A stretch of DNA of 64,000 nt, from assembly GCA_028274465.1 (NCBI GenBank), contig CM051457.1:53976425-54040424 (forward strand), given 5' to 3'. The notes under the pieces were generated by a model. That model saw only the letters and a list, made by a program, of their open reading frames with translations, had not been told where the DNA came from and did not search any database. Positions within the stretch are counted from its first letter, which is position 1; the number at the start of each line of letters is the position of its first letter. The stretch is from Plantago ovata (lineage: Eukaryota > Streptophyta > Magnoliopsida > Lamiales > Plantaginaceae). Of this stretch, positions 10,770 to 22,612 are shown one piece after another. Position numbers and translations under genes: made by a program.

Positions 10770-12342
10770 TGTTAGGAAACTTGTAATTTTGATGAGCAAT
10801 TAACCATGCTAAATTAAGGAAAGTCCAGTAACTAGTACTCTTAAAGTCCATAGGAATTTAGAATTTTAAGGACATTGTAAAAGAGGAACGTTTGCTGAAG
10901 ACTTAGAGTAGGTGCTAGATAGGTTGGTTTTACCGCTTATGATGTATCTTGTTTTCTGAAAAGAAATACAACCTATTGAAGCATTTGCTGATGATGTACT
11001 TTGTTTTTACAAACAAACTATTGAAGCATTTAGAACCGCTCAGAAACTTGAAAATTTTGAAGATCTGAAGACTAGAAGATTTCTGAAGACTGGTATCTAC
11101 AAAGGCACATGTTGCTCAGAAAGTGGAAACTTCAGCAACAACATTGCATAAGTGAAAATCTATATGACAGAGTAGGTTGTGCTTGCTGAAACTGAGACTG
11201 ACCACTTGTTGATGAACATTTGTGACCTCTTGCTGAAAGTACTTATATTTGCGCTCCAATGTTACTGTTTGAATTTTATTCAAAAGAGCATTAAATGCAA
11301 AGCATGCACGCAAAAGACATGAAGACTAGAAGACAAACAAGGACGTTGCTGAAAGTACAAAAGCATGATAGTGACATTTTAAGGAACAAAAGCCTTAGAA
11401 TTTGAAATTCAAACGGCTCCTTATTTCACTATAAATAGAGGTCATCCGGCAAAGAGTTGAAGTGTGTCAACAACGTGATCATACTCTCACTTGTGCTTAA
11501 ATTCACATACCCTTCAATACTCTTTACTGCCATTGATCCGTTCCAAGACTTAAAGCTTGTAAAAGCTACTTGTGAAGAAGTAGAACTTACACGACTAAGA
11601 AATTAGTTAAGTGTTCTTTCTTTCTTTCGAACAAGAACAAGTCTTGACACCAGAAACAATCAAACTTGTTTACTGCAAAGTATTCATAGTTTTGTTTCTT
11701 AGATTACTTGTTGTAACTGAATAAGTTATACTTAAGTTATCTCATCCCAAACCTCTCTAACTGAAAATACACCCTTTCAGGCGTGATATTCAGGGGGAAC
11801 TTAATCGAGCATAGTGTTGCTGATTAAAAGTACCAAGTTTGGTGGAGAACAAGGTTACGTTCTCTAGATAGGTTGGAGACGAAGCAAGTGTGCTTTGGTT
11901 TCTGTTTGGATCGCTCTAGATAGGTGTTGTAAGGAACCTCAAACTTATCTTAGTGGATTCAGTCCTAGAAAGGACAAAGTGGATTAGTTGAGAGATTACG
12001 CCACTCTCAGATACCACTATAAAAGTGTTTGTGTGATTTACTTACTGTACTTAGTTTTCAGCAAAGCATATCTATCTGTACACAGTCACTCACATCACTT
12101 GCTGAAACTTTCATTTACTGAAAAAGCACTTATTGTATCAAAGACTTCCGCTCTCTGATTTTAAGTATCAGCAGACCTAGTTACTGTGATGTAACTTGCG
12201 CTTGCTGAGAAAGTTAAGTATCAGCAAACTCATTACTGAAAAGTAATAAACACTTGCTGAGAAAGTTTTTAAACGACGAAAGTTTGAAAAGACTATTCAC
12301 CCCCCCCCTCTAGTCTTTTCTTGTTGTTTAAAGGGACCAACA
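10770..12342 (+). repeat. 3' LTR of element A (1573 bp)
   Basis: Termini are TGTTAGGAAA and GGGACCAACA. The same sequence recurs as solo LTR S1 (18409-19981, also 1573 bp) and, in reverse, at 21291-22510. A TATAAATAG box lies at 11430-11438. Near the 3' end is a C-run followed by TCTAGTCTTTTC. Unusually many TTGCTGAA/TTCAGCAA octamers occur throughout. Confidence 0.93.
11430..11438 (+). promoter_or_regulatory. LTR promoter TATA box (element A)
   Basis: TATAAATAG, about 660 bp into the LTR, is conserved at the same place in S1 (19069-19077) and in C's 5' LTR (21893-21901, minus). Confidence 0.7.
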
Positions 12343-13696
12343 GATAGATCATGGACAATTGGAACGGACTTACGCACCGTTGTTTTCTTTCTTGGGTAAG
12401 TATTTGTCCGTTTCTTCTTGGGAATAGGGTCAGCTGATGATGCTGCAGTTTGAGTGTCATCATCAGCTTTCCTTTTTTCTTCTTAGATTTCTCACTGGGT
12501 GCATTAGTTTCAGCAACCGCAGTGGCTTCAGCAGCAACATTTGCAGCTGTTGCATTTTCAGCAGCATTTACAGCTGTTGTACACTTACCTTGTTAATCAA
12601 CATCTTCAGCTGTTGCATTCATGGACTGATTATCAGTCTCAGTAACATTTGCAGCTGTTAGATACCTATCTTGCTGACCAACATTGACAACATTTGCAGT
12701 TGTTGTCTTCTTTGACTTCTTGTTAGCAAGCTTAGGTCCATTCTGCTTGTAGAAGGCGCTTCCCACATTGCATACTCATTTCTTAATCGGCAATTGGTTT
12801 CTTAGATGAATCCTGAAGTGTTCAAGGATGTAGCATATTTTCAATCCATACATCACTGGAAAGGTAGGTGAGACTGTATTGTCTTCAACCTTTACCTTAA
12901 ACTTAGTAACACAATCAACAAGTCTGTTGAAAATGTACTTAGCCCAGTTGAGCTCAGTTTTATTCTCATGGATATGCATCAACAATGGCCACCTTCTCAA
13001 GACAACTTGGTAAATTCCTCCAACTTGGGAGTCTAAGACTTTGATTAGTAGCAGAGCTACCAGACCAAGCGAATGGCAGAGATGCTTCCTCTTTACGTGC
13101 TTTGATGTCCAAGTCACGGGAGCAATCTCTGCTTTCTTCATCTTTTCGTTTCTGACATCACTGTAGAAGGCTTCAATTTCTTCATCAGTGGCGGTGATGT
13201 CATCTTCAGTTCCAGTAGTTGGAATCTGAAAGATGTTTGCTAAATCAATCCATTTCAGGATAATTTGCACACCTTGAACTGAGGTAGAAATCACTTTTTG
13301 AGTGCCTCCTTGTCCGTCTGTAACGGTTTGGATTTCTGCATTATTGTAGAACTCCATTGTGTCCAACATGATCACTTTCTTAGTGCGAGCAGTAATGAAG
13401 AAAAGAAGGTCTTGTTGATTAATCAAGTTCAACGCCTCTTCGTTTTCTTCGTCCAGTTCTTGTTCATAGAAGTATCTAATATACTTCTCCTTGGCAAATC
13501 CGCCCCACTGCATCATCAGCTCACACTTTGCAGTGTCGAGATATGCAGGCGGCATGGGTCTTTCGGTTACTCGATCGTTTTTCAACACAATTTTCACTGT
13601 GTTGGTTGCCGGAATTTCAACCGGAGTAGTGCTTTTTCCAGCACTGTCTGCTTTAGATGACTTAGAGGTCTTAGATGATTGTCTCTTAGGATCCAT
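12343..13696 (-). pseudogene. Accessory (env-position) ORF of element C, N-terminal domain
   Basis: A 306-residue open stretch (13696-12776) begins MDPKRQSSKTSKSS and contains a basic, Ser/Lys-rich N-terminus and then a globular domain with YIRYFYEQELDEENEEALNL and HVKRKHLCHSLGLVALLLIK. A low-complexity Ala/Asn/Thr-rich part (12775-12343) follows and leads into the segment seen in element A. No membrane anchor is evident; the Leu-rich LGLVALLLIK is too short to count. Function unknown. A fragment of a further copy lies at 22511-22612. Confidence 0.65.
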
Positions 13697-14576
13697 CTCT
13701 TATATAGAAAGGGAGTTGTACGAAAAAGAGAGTTTTTCTTTTTTAACCGGAGGTACAGTGAATTCAGAGCACAGGTTAGAGAATTTGCAGAGAAAGGAAA
13801 TGTGAGTTAAAGAATTTTGTCTTTCTCTAACTCTTTGTTTATATAGTGTCTCTGTTGTGTGAGAAGTTCAACGGTTTTGAGTTCTCAGCAAGGGTAAAAC
13901 AGAGATTCATCTGTGTTAGTAGAGCCTTTGCATTAAATGCATAGTCGTCCACTAACAAAAACCGTCAGAGCATACTTTTTCTTTGTAATATCAACTGTTG
14001 GACCAAAAACTGCTTTTAAATCAATGGCCACGATTGTATTTCATGTCATGATTAACAGCGAGTTTATCTGTGCCACGATTAACGTCACAAATTTATTTTC
14101 CCTTGATTCACGGGATTTGATCCTTTTTACTCCAACGTTAATTGCTTGCTGAAGTAAATGAGAATCTTTTCAGCGATTTTAATTAATTTGACTTTGACAC
14201 TTACCTTTTTAGGTAACAAGCCTTATATTTGCTGAAAATTCCCCCTTAATCAAATATATCATATTTCTTTGAGTTAAAAGACATTTCTGAGTTCCCGTCT
14301 TAGCAAATTCTTTTTATATTGAGATATCTTTAGGTAAAATTGGAGAAGTATTCTTGCTCTTTGTTGAGTTTCTGTCTCAGGTTTTTCTTTTGATACTTGA
14401 ATACCTGTTTCAGTATCTTTGATTGTCTGAATGCCAGTTTCAGCAATCTTCAAAGTTTTTCCTTTGCTGAGTACCCATCTCAGCAAGTGATCAAGTTTCC
14501 TAACAAATACCCAGTTTGAAGGAATTACTTGCTGAATCCCTGTTTCAGCAATCATGTAGTGAACTATCATTTCTTT
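13697..14576 (-). other. Spacer between pol and accessory ORF of element C
   Basis: AT-rich and mostly non-coding. The pol-proximal part (14274-14570) is open for 98 codons and contains repeated GAAACAGGNATTCAG-like units encoding ETGIQ. It is more likely low-complexity repeat than a gene. A TATATAG-like element near 13840 (minus) could feed the accessory ORF, but this is weak. Confidence 0.45.
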
Positions 14577-15602
14577 TTAGAGGAAATCAGTGGAAGGGAC
14601 TCTATATATGTAAGCATACTTTGGCTTGCTGAATGCCTGTTTGTAGTGTGATTCTCTTGGATCAGATTGGAATCTTGCACACACACAAACAACATACTGA
14701 ATGTCAGGTCTACTTTCTGTTAAATACATCAAAGAACCAATGAGCTTCCTATACTTGTGTTCATCAACACTCTTATCTTGTTTAGTATAGCCCAATTTGG
14801 TACCAACGCTCATAGGGATCTTTTCAGGTTTTTCTTCCTCTTTGATCCTAAACTTTATGAGCATTTCCTTTGCATACTTTGCTTGATTTATGAATATTCC
14901 ATCTTTGAGTTGCTTGACTTGCAATCCTAGGAAATAATTCAATTTACCCATCATACTCATTTCAAACTTGTTTGTCATGAGTTTGGCAAAATCATCACAA
15001 AGTTGCTTGTTCTTAGATCCAAATATTATGTCATCCACATAAATCTGGACTAAGAGTATTTTACCATCATGGTTCATGGTAAATAAAGTTTTGTCAACTT
15101 CACCTTTCTTGAAACCATTGTCCAGCAAGAACTTAGCTAAGTTATCATACCAAGCTCTTGGTGCTTGCTTTAGACCATATACAGCTTTCTGAAGCTTGTA
15201 TACCATCTTGGTTTCTGAGGGAAGTTCAAAGCCAGGGGGTAGTTCCAAGTAGACTTCTTCAGGAAGTTCACCATTTAGGAATGCACTTTTAACATCCATT
15301 TGATAAACAATGAAGTCAATGTGAACAACAAAGGCTAAGAAAAGCCTAATTGCATCCAATCTTGCAATTGGAGCATAAGACTCATCATAGTCCAATCCTG
15401 CAGTCTGACAGTAACCTTGAGCAACTAAACGTGCTTTGTTCCTTGTTACTTCTCCAGACTCACTCAGCTTGTTTCTGAACACCCACTTTGTACCAATTGC
15501 TTTCTTTCCTTCAGCAAGGGGTACAAGTTTCCAGACTTTGTTCCTTTCAAATTGATCCAGTTCTTCTTGCATTGCCTTGATCCATTCAGAATGTTTCAGC
15601 AA
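14577..15602 (-). pseudogene. pol: Element C reverse transcriptase (Copia)
   Basis: A Copia RT with the landmarks in order: [76 protein letters not shown], and the catalytic YVDDIIFGS (about 15030) followed by [21 protein letters not shown] copies element RNA into DNA. It lies downstream of integrase, as in Copia. The copy is broken. Confidence 0.95.
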
Positions 15603-17326
15603 GTTCTTGATTAGTAGATACTTTGGATCTAGTCACTTGGCGTTTGTCAATATCACCAATCATATCCGTAGAGGGATGATCTCTAATCCATTTATTAACA
15701 GGTTTTCTGCTCTTTGGATCTGGGTAAGTTTGCTCTTCAGCATGTGACTCTTCAATATGTACTTGCTCAGTACTACTGGTATTTTGTTGTGTCTCTGCTG
15801 AGATTGGTTCATCAGCAACTGCTTGTTCAACATTGCTGGTTTGAGGTAACTTCGTCAGCAGGCACAGGAAGTTGCATAGTTTCAGCAACATCTGGAGCAA
15901 CCGCGTCTTTTGCTGGAAATTCTTTGTCATGAACTATTTTTATCTTGTCATGACTCGGGGGAGGAGAGTCATTGTCAGAATCATCATTTAGTTCAATTGA
16001 TTTGACTTTTCTAGCATCAGATTCAGTTCTTTGCTCGTGTATGAGTAACTTCTTCATACAATCTGATATTTCTTCTTCAGCAGGAACTCCTTGTGACTTT
16101 TCATAGAATACAACATGCACTGATTCTTCGATCTTTTGTGCCTTTTTGTTGTAAACTCTATAAGCTTTACTATGCAAGGAGTAACCAAGAAATATCGCTT
16201 CGTCTACCTTTGGTTGGAATGTTCTTAAGTATTCTCTACCATTGTTAAGAACAAAGCATTTGCAACCAAATACTCTTAGATGGGTGATGTAAGGAGGTCT
16301 TCCAACAAATAACTCATAGGGAGTTCTGTTGTAATCCTTAGTTATCAAACATCTATTTTGAGTATAGCAGGCGGTATTAATCGCTTCAACCCAATAAGCT
16401 TCACTTATTTCAGTGTCAGCAAACATTGTTCTTGCTGCTTTCTTAAGGGTACGATTCTTCCTTTCAGCAACACCATTTTGTTGTGGTGTCCTTACTGAGG
16501 ATAACTGATGTTGTATGCCTTTGGAACTGCAATACTCAGTTATGTACTGGTTTACAAACTCAGTACCATGGTCTGTTGTAATGACTTTTACCTTGTCATT
16601 TTTCATGACTTCAAGCTTGTTCAGCAAGTTAGGTATTTCAGTCCTTGTTTCAGACTTGTGTTTGATAAATACTACCCAAGTGAATCTTGAATAGTCATCT
16701 ACCACCACCAGAACATACTTCTTACCAGCATAGCTTGTTGAAGAAGATTCAAACAAGTCCATGTGCAAGAGTTGTAAAGGTTTTGTAGTTGACGGTACTG
16801 CCTTGTTCTTAAAAGAAAATTTGGTTTGCTTTCCTTGCTGACATGCATTGCAAACACCATCCTTCTTGAAAGTAACCTTAGGTAATCCAACTACAAGTGC
16901 CTTTTTAGACAGCTTATTCAGCTTGTTGAAGTTTAGGTGACTTGTTCGTTTATGCCATAACAATGCTTTTTCAGCAAGACAATCATGATCTGAGACAAGA
17001 CATTTTTCAACAATTGCTGAAGACCAATCTACAGTGCACAAACCTCCTGATCTTCTAGCAACCATAATAACCTTCTTTGTCTCAAAGTCTATAAGTTTAC
17101 ATTCATCACTTTTGATTTTTATGAAGTAACCTTTATCAGCAAATTGACTCATGCTGAAAAGGTTAAACTTAAGATTTTTGACATAAAGAACTCCCGAAAT
17201 GGTAATGCATCCTAACTTCACGTCACCATAACCTATATTAGAACCAAAGCCTCCACCAGCAAACCTTATTGTTGGACCTTTAGACCACCGTCTATAGTTT
17301 ATAAGGTTTTTCTTGTTGCCTGTCAT
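15603..17326 (-). pseudogene. pol: Element C integrase region (Copia), with GAG-pre-integrase zinc domain
   Basis: It begins with HMTGNKKNL-type sequence and protease-adjacent residues. The zinc domain follows (LLWHKRTSHLNF... CNACQQGKQ, about 16840-16960), then the catalytic core with LLHMDLFES, VITTDHGTEF and the VAERKNRTLKKAARTM helix. It ends with the Copia-specific tail RVFGCKCFVLN and EAIFLGYSLHSKAYRVYNKK. The reaction is integration of the cDNA into target DNA. Broken fossil. Confidence 0.93.
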
Positions 17327-17409
17327 GTGCTTTCCACAACCACTGTCAAAGTGTCAAATTGCATTGTTTGTCTCCGTGGCTGAAGTCTGCACAATCAAGA
17401 GCAAACAAG

Positions 17410-18408
17410 TTAATTATCCAATATTGGATGTCCATTAACATGTTCAATAAAGCGTCCAGTGGAAACCCAAGTCTTGAGTTTTTCAACTTTGACTTGTTTT
17501 CTACTTGCTGAGGAACTAGAAGGTTTTGAGCCGAAAGACTTTTGATTATTGCTAATCAAATCCACTTTCTGACGTGGTGTCTTGTTCGGTTGACCTTTTT
17601 GCTGAACATACTTTTCAGTAAGTTCTTTTTTGGCAAGGTTCCTTCTAGTCCTAGCGTTTTGAATTTTGTCAGAACTCTTAGGCTTGGTTTTGTTTATCTC
17701 TTTAAAGTATATTTGTTGACTTTGCTTATACTCATGAAAAAGTTGACTTTGCTTGGTTTTGAAACCAAGTCCACTTTTCGGAGAATGCTGAGCTTTTGTC
17801 TCAGCAACCTTACTTGATTCAGGTTTGTCAGCAAAGGTCTTCTGATTACTTTTAGTAATCTTGCCTTTTGACTTAACAAATTGCTTTTCAGCAACTTGTT
17901 TGGCGGAATGCTTTACATCATCCTTTTTCTTAACAGTTTGCTTTTCAGCAACCTGTTTTCCTTTTAAAGTCTTGTTACTTTGAGTAGCAACAGCGGGCTT
18001 TACGGTCGTAGGTACTTGTTTGCATATTTCAACAACCTTAGATTGACCAATCTGATAGAGTTCTGGTTGACCACTATCAGTTGCACGAACAAAGGTAATG
18101 GGTGATTTGTCTTTACTCAAGATTATTACGTCATCACCTTCATACGTTGCACCTAAACCTTCTTTCTGAGATGGATCTCTCAGATAAGAGTTTAGTTCTG
18201 TCAGCGTATTATTTACATCAGCATAAGATTTGAAATTGATTTTCATCTTTTTCATTTCTTGTATTTCAGCAAGCAACTTTAGAATTGAGGACTGATACTC
18301 TTCCAATTCTATTGCCATTTGAGAATTCTTCTCTGTAGCTTCAGCAATCAACTTCTTGAGATGCAATATTTCAGCGTCCTTCTTTTCTGACTCTTCTTTC
18401 AGCAAAAC
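17410..18408 (-). pseudogene. Element C gag C-terminal / linker region, coiled-coil
   Basis: A long heptad-like region (EILHLKKLIAEATEKNSQMAIELEEYQSSI written in parts; about 18250-18390) precedes LNSYLRDPSQKEGLGATYEG, the KEGLG motif typical of SIRE/Maximus gag C-termini. A very Lys/Gln/Ser-rich tail then leads to the pol start. S1 separates it from the rest of gag. Assignment as gag tail is from position and motif. Confidence 0.7.
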
Positions 18409-19981
18409 TGTTAGGAAACTTGTAATTTTGATGAGCAATTAACCATGCTAAATTAAGGAAAGTCCAGTAACTAGTACTCTTAAGGTCCACAGGAATTTAG
18501 AATTTTAAGGACATTGTAAAAGAGGAACGTTTGCTGAAGACTTAGAGTAGGTGCTAGATAGGTTGGTTTTACCGCTTATGATGTATCTTGTTTTCTGAAA
18601 AGAAATACAACCTATTGAAGCATTTGCTGATGATGTACTTTGTTTACACAAACAAACTATTGAAGCATTAGAACCGTTCAGAAACATGAAGAATTCGAAG
18701 ATCCGAAGACTAAAAGATTTCTGAAGACTGGTATCTACAAAGGCACATGTTGCTCAGAAAGTGGAAACTTCAGCAACAACATTGCATAAGTGAAAATCTA
18801 AACGACAGAGTAGGTTGTGCTTGCTGAAACTGAGACTAACCACTTGCTGATGAACATTTGTGACCACTTGCTGAAAGTACTTGTATTTGCGCTCCAATAT
18901 TACTGTTTGAATTTCATTCAGATGAGCATTAAATGAAAAGCATGCACGCGAAGGACATGAAGACTAGAAGACAACAAAGGACGCTGCTGAAAGTACAAAA
19001 GCAAGATAGTGACATCTTAAGGAACAAAAGCCTTAGAATTTGAAATTCAAACGGCTCCTTATTTTCACTATAAATAGAGGTCATCCGGCAAAGAGTTGAA
19101 GTGTGTCAACAACGTGATCAAACTCTCACTTGTGCTTAAACTCACATACCCTTCAAATACTCTTTACTGCCATTGATCCGTTCCAAGACTTAAAGCTTGA
19201 AAAAGCTACTTGTGAAGAAGTAGAACTTACATGGCTAAGAAATTAGTTAAGTGTTCTTTCTTTCTTTCGAACAAGAACAAGTTTTGACACCAGAAACAAT
19301 CAAACTTGTTTACTGCAAAGTATTCAAAGTTTTGTTTCTTAGATTACTTGTTGTAACTGAATAAGTTATAATTAAGTTATCTCATTCCAAACCTCTCTAA
19401 CTGAAAATACACCCTTTCAGGCGTGATATTCAGGGGGAACTTAATCGAGCATAGTGTTGCTGATTAAAAGTTCCAAGTTTGGTGGAGAACAAGGTTTCGT
19501 TCTTTAGTTAGGTTGGAAACAAAGCAAGTGTGCTTTGGTTTCTGTTTGGATCGCTCTAGATAGGTGTTGTAAGGAACCTCAAACTTATCTTAGTGGATTC
19601 TGTCCTAGAAAGGACAAAGTGGATTAGTTGAGAGATTACGCCACTCTCAGATACCACTATAAAAGTGTTTGTGTGATTTACTTACTGTATTTAGTTTTCA
19701 GCAAAGCATATCTATCTGTACACAGTCACTCACTTCACTTGATGAAACTATCATTTACTGACAAAGCACTTATTGTATCAAAGACTTCCGCTTTTTGATT
19801 TTAAGTATCAGCAAAACTAGTTAATGAGAAGTAACTTGCGCTTGCTGAGAAAGTTAAGTATCAGCAAACTCATTACTGAAAAGTAATAAGTACTTGCTGA
19901 GAAAGTTTTTAAACGACGAAAGTTTGAAAAGACTATTCACCCCCCCCTCTAGTCTTTTCTTGTTGTTTAAAGGGACCAACA
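18409..19981 (+). mobile_element. Solo LTR S1, SIRE-like family of elements A and C
   Basis: TGTTAGGAAA...GGGACCAACA, 1573 bp, is flanked by the perfect 5-bp TSD AAAAC (18404-18408 and 19982-19986). It sits in the opposite orientation inside its own family member C. It is highly similar to A's 3' LTR with only a few percent difference. A solo LTR results from recombination between the two LTRs of a full insertion. Confidence 0.95.
19069..19077 (+). promoter_or_regulatory. TATA box of solo LTR S1
   Basis: TATAAATAG at the same offset as in the LTR of element A. Confidence 0.65.
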
Positions 19982-19986
19982 AAAAC

Positions 19987-21290
19987 GTACTTTTCAGTAG
20001 TTTGCTTGGTCAGAGTTTCAGCATTCTGTAGTTTCTCTTGCTGTTGGCTCACAGTTTTCTCAAATCTTTCGATTTCTCCTTGAATTCTATCAAGGTCAAT
20101 ATCATCTTCACTTTCTGAGTCAGAGTCAGAGGTAGGACTGTTTACCTGACCGGCCATGAGGCGGAATTCGTAGTTTGACACATCTGGATAAGCTTCCATA
20201 GCTATTCCACATACTTCCTTGCCAATCTCTACATTAAGAGTGGCTTCTTCTTCTTCAGTGTCTGAGCTCTCTACCTCACTGTCTTCAGAGCTAGTATCAA
20301 TGCACAGCGCATCGATTTTTGTTTGAAGCTTTTTCTTTTCTTCAGCAATCAAAGGCCTTTTGAACTTCTTCTTCTTTTCAACAGATTTACCTTTCAGCAA
20401 AGGAGAATTTGCTTTGAAGTGTCCAGGCTTTTTGCAATAAAAGCATAGATCGTTGCCAACTGCTGGTTCTTTAGAAGAATTTACTTGCTGAGCTTGCTTG
20501 TTCAGCGAGCTAGTCTCATTCTTGTATTTATGGTAGTTGTTACAAAGATGCTTTTTCAGCTTCTCTTTTGCTTTTCGCCTTTCAAGTTCCTTACTGATGA
20601 ATTTCTTCATGTTTTTAACAACTTAAGCATTTTCATTAGCAGGCTCTTTATCATTCTTCTTTTCAGAAGATGACGGCTTTGCAGCAAGAGCAATGTTTTG
20701 CGATTTTTCAGCAAACACATTTTCTCTTTGCTTTGTCTCGTAGTTGATAGTAGCAAGATGAGAGAACAACTCTGTAGGTGTGATATTTGGCATTCCTTGA
20801 TTATAATAGAAATTCTGAGTATGGATCCACTCTTGATTCAGACTTCTAATAATGGTTTTCACCTTCTCAGAATCTGAATAGAGATTTCCAACTCCTAAGG
20901 CAGCCATCTCACTTACTAGAGTTGTGAATCTGAAATCCAGGTCTTCTAGTGACTCATTTGTACCTTGTTTAAAGTTCTGGAACTTTAACTTAAGCACTTC
21001 AAGTTTGTTTTCCTTGGTTTTATCAGATCCAACGCAAAGATCTTGAACCATTTTCCAAGCTTCCTTAGCAGTTTTGGCACCCCACAGTTTGCACTGTATA
21101 GTATCCGGAGTTGATCGAATGATGATGTTTCTTGCTTGGCCATAAAGACGGAATCTTTTGGCTTCGTCACAAGTACATTCCTCTCTCGGTTTTGGAACGA
21201 CGGTATCAACCGGTTCTCCTAAGATAGTTTCCTTTCGAGCAGTATCCGTGATTTTGTGAGGAAAGCTTCTCTCAAGTTTAGTGATCTTGA
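19987..21290 (-). pseudogene. gag: Element C gag (Copia, UBN2-type)
   Basis: The N-terminal half carries UBN2-type gag features: KLWGAKTAKEAWKMVQDLC, KFQNFKQGTNESLEDLDFRF, and SLNQEWIHTQNFYYNQ followed by the ELFSHLATINYE segment. The C-terminal half has a zinc-knuckle-like CFYCKKPGHF near 20440 and an acidic stretch (SSEDSEVESSDTEEEE, about 20250-20300). Gag forms the virus-like particle. Broken fossil. Confidence 0.9.
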
Positions 21291-22510
21291 TAAAGTAAAT
21301 CACACAAACACTTTTATAGTGGTATCTGAGAGTGGCGTAATCTATCAACTAATCCACTGTCCTTTTGTAGGACTAAATCCACTAAGATAAGTTTGAGGTT
21401 CCTTACAACACCTATCTATAATGATTCTTCAGAAATCAAAGCACACTTGCTTCGTTTCCAACTTAACTAGAGAACGAAACCTTGTTCTCCACCAAACTTG
21501 AGACACTTAATCAGCAAAGCTATGCTTGATTAATTCCCCCTGAATTTCACGCCTGAAAAGGGTGTTTATCAGTTAGAGAGGTTTGGGATGAGATGACTTG
21601 AGTATAACTTATTCAGCTATAACAAGTTATCTAAAGAAACAAAACTTGGAATACTTTTCTGTAAACAAGTTAAGTTGTTTCTGGTGTCAAGACTTTTTCT
21701 TATTCGAAAGAAAGAACACTTAACTAATTTCTTAGCCGTGAATGTTCTACTTCTTCACAAGTAGCTTTTGTTTCAAGCTTAAGTCTTGGAACGGATCAAT
21801 AGGCAGTAAAGAGTATGGAAGATTGAGTGTTTAAGCACAAGTGAGAGTTTGATCACGTTGTTGACACACTTCAACTCTTTGCCGGATGACCTCTATTTAT
21901 AGTGAATCAAGGGAGCCGTTTGAATTTCAAATTCTAAGGCTTTGTTCCTTAAGATGTCACTATCTTGCTTTTGTACTTTCAGCAGCGTCCTTCATTTGTC
22001 TTCTAGTCTTCATGTTCTTCGCGTGCTTACTTTGCATTTAATGTTCATTTGAATGGAATTCAAATGTGAACGTTGAAGCCAAAATGCAAGTACTTTCAGC
22101 AAGGAGGTCACATATGTATTTCAGCAAGCAGTCAATCTCAGTTTCAGCAAACACAACCTACTCTGTCATATAGATTTTCACATATGCAAGTTGTTGCTGA
22201 AATTTTCACTTTCTGAGCAACATGTGCCTTTGTAGATACCATCTTCAGAAATCTTCTTAATTCTTCAGTCTTCGAATTTTTCAAGTTTCTGAACGTTTGT
22301 AGTGCTTCAATAGTTCATTTGTAAAAACAAAGTACATCATCAGCAAATGAAAGCACCTAACTAGTACCTACACTATGTCTTCAGCAAACGTTCCTCTTAT
22401 ACAATGTCCTTAAAATTCTAAATTCCTATGGACCTTAAGAGTACTAGTTACTGGACTTTCCTTAATTTAGCATGGTTAATTGCTCATCAAGATTTACAAG
22501 TTTCCTAACA
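21291..22510 (-). repeat. 5' LTR of element C (part)
   Basis: The reverse complement of the A/S1 LTR starts TGTTAGGAAA at 22510. A TATAAATAG box lies at 21893-21901 on the minus strand. It is more diverged from the other two copies than they are from each other, consistent with C being older. The LTR reading runs directly into gag. Confidence 0.88.
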
Positions 22511-22612
22511 TTGACATTGAACTTTGTAACACAATCAACAAGTCTGTTAAAAATGTACTTAGCCCAGTTAATGTCAGTGTTGCTTTCATAGATATGCATC
22601 AACAAAGGCCAA
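22511..22612 (-). pseudogene. Fragment of a third copy's accessory ORF
   Basis: The minus strand matches the part of C's accessory ORF at about 12889-12990 (encoding NWAKYIFNRLVDCVTKF-like residues) with clear divergence. It abuts C's LTR start, so C probably inserted into the accessory ORF of an older member of its own family. Confidence 0.75.

Larger units (their letters stand above)
1..12342 (+). mobile_element. Element A: 3' half of a SIRE/Maximus-like Copia LTR retrotransposon
   Basis: The window opens inside A's internal region. What is visible is a long 3' accessory ORF (1-2159 and 9238-10504, split by nested element B), a short 3' untranslated stretch, a polypurine tract and a complete 3' LTR (10770-12342). 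The family is assigned from element C, which shares the LTR and accessory ORF and carries Copia-order pol. A extra ORF downstream of pol fits the SIRE/Maximus lineage. A lies inside C's accessory ORF in the opposite orientation. Its 5' half is outside the window, so its own TSD cannot be checked. The coding part is broken in a few places. Confidence 0.85.
12343..22510 (-). mobile_element. Element C: SIRE/Maximus-like Copia element on the minus strand
   Basis: Read on the minus strand the order is 5' LTR (part, 22510-21291), gag, linker, integrase, reverse transcriptase, non-coding spacer, accessory ORF, which is then entered by element A at 12342. Integrase preceding RT fixes it as Copia. A same-family solo LTR (S1) is nested between gag and the rest. 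The left end is beyond the window. It is an old copy with several breaks. Confidence 0.88.

Noticed and set aside
21291-21348. Start of C's gag at 21348
   Set aside because: The first codons of that frame are LTR sequence also found in A and S1, so they are not gag.
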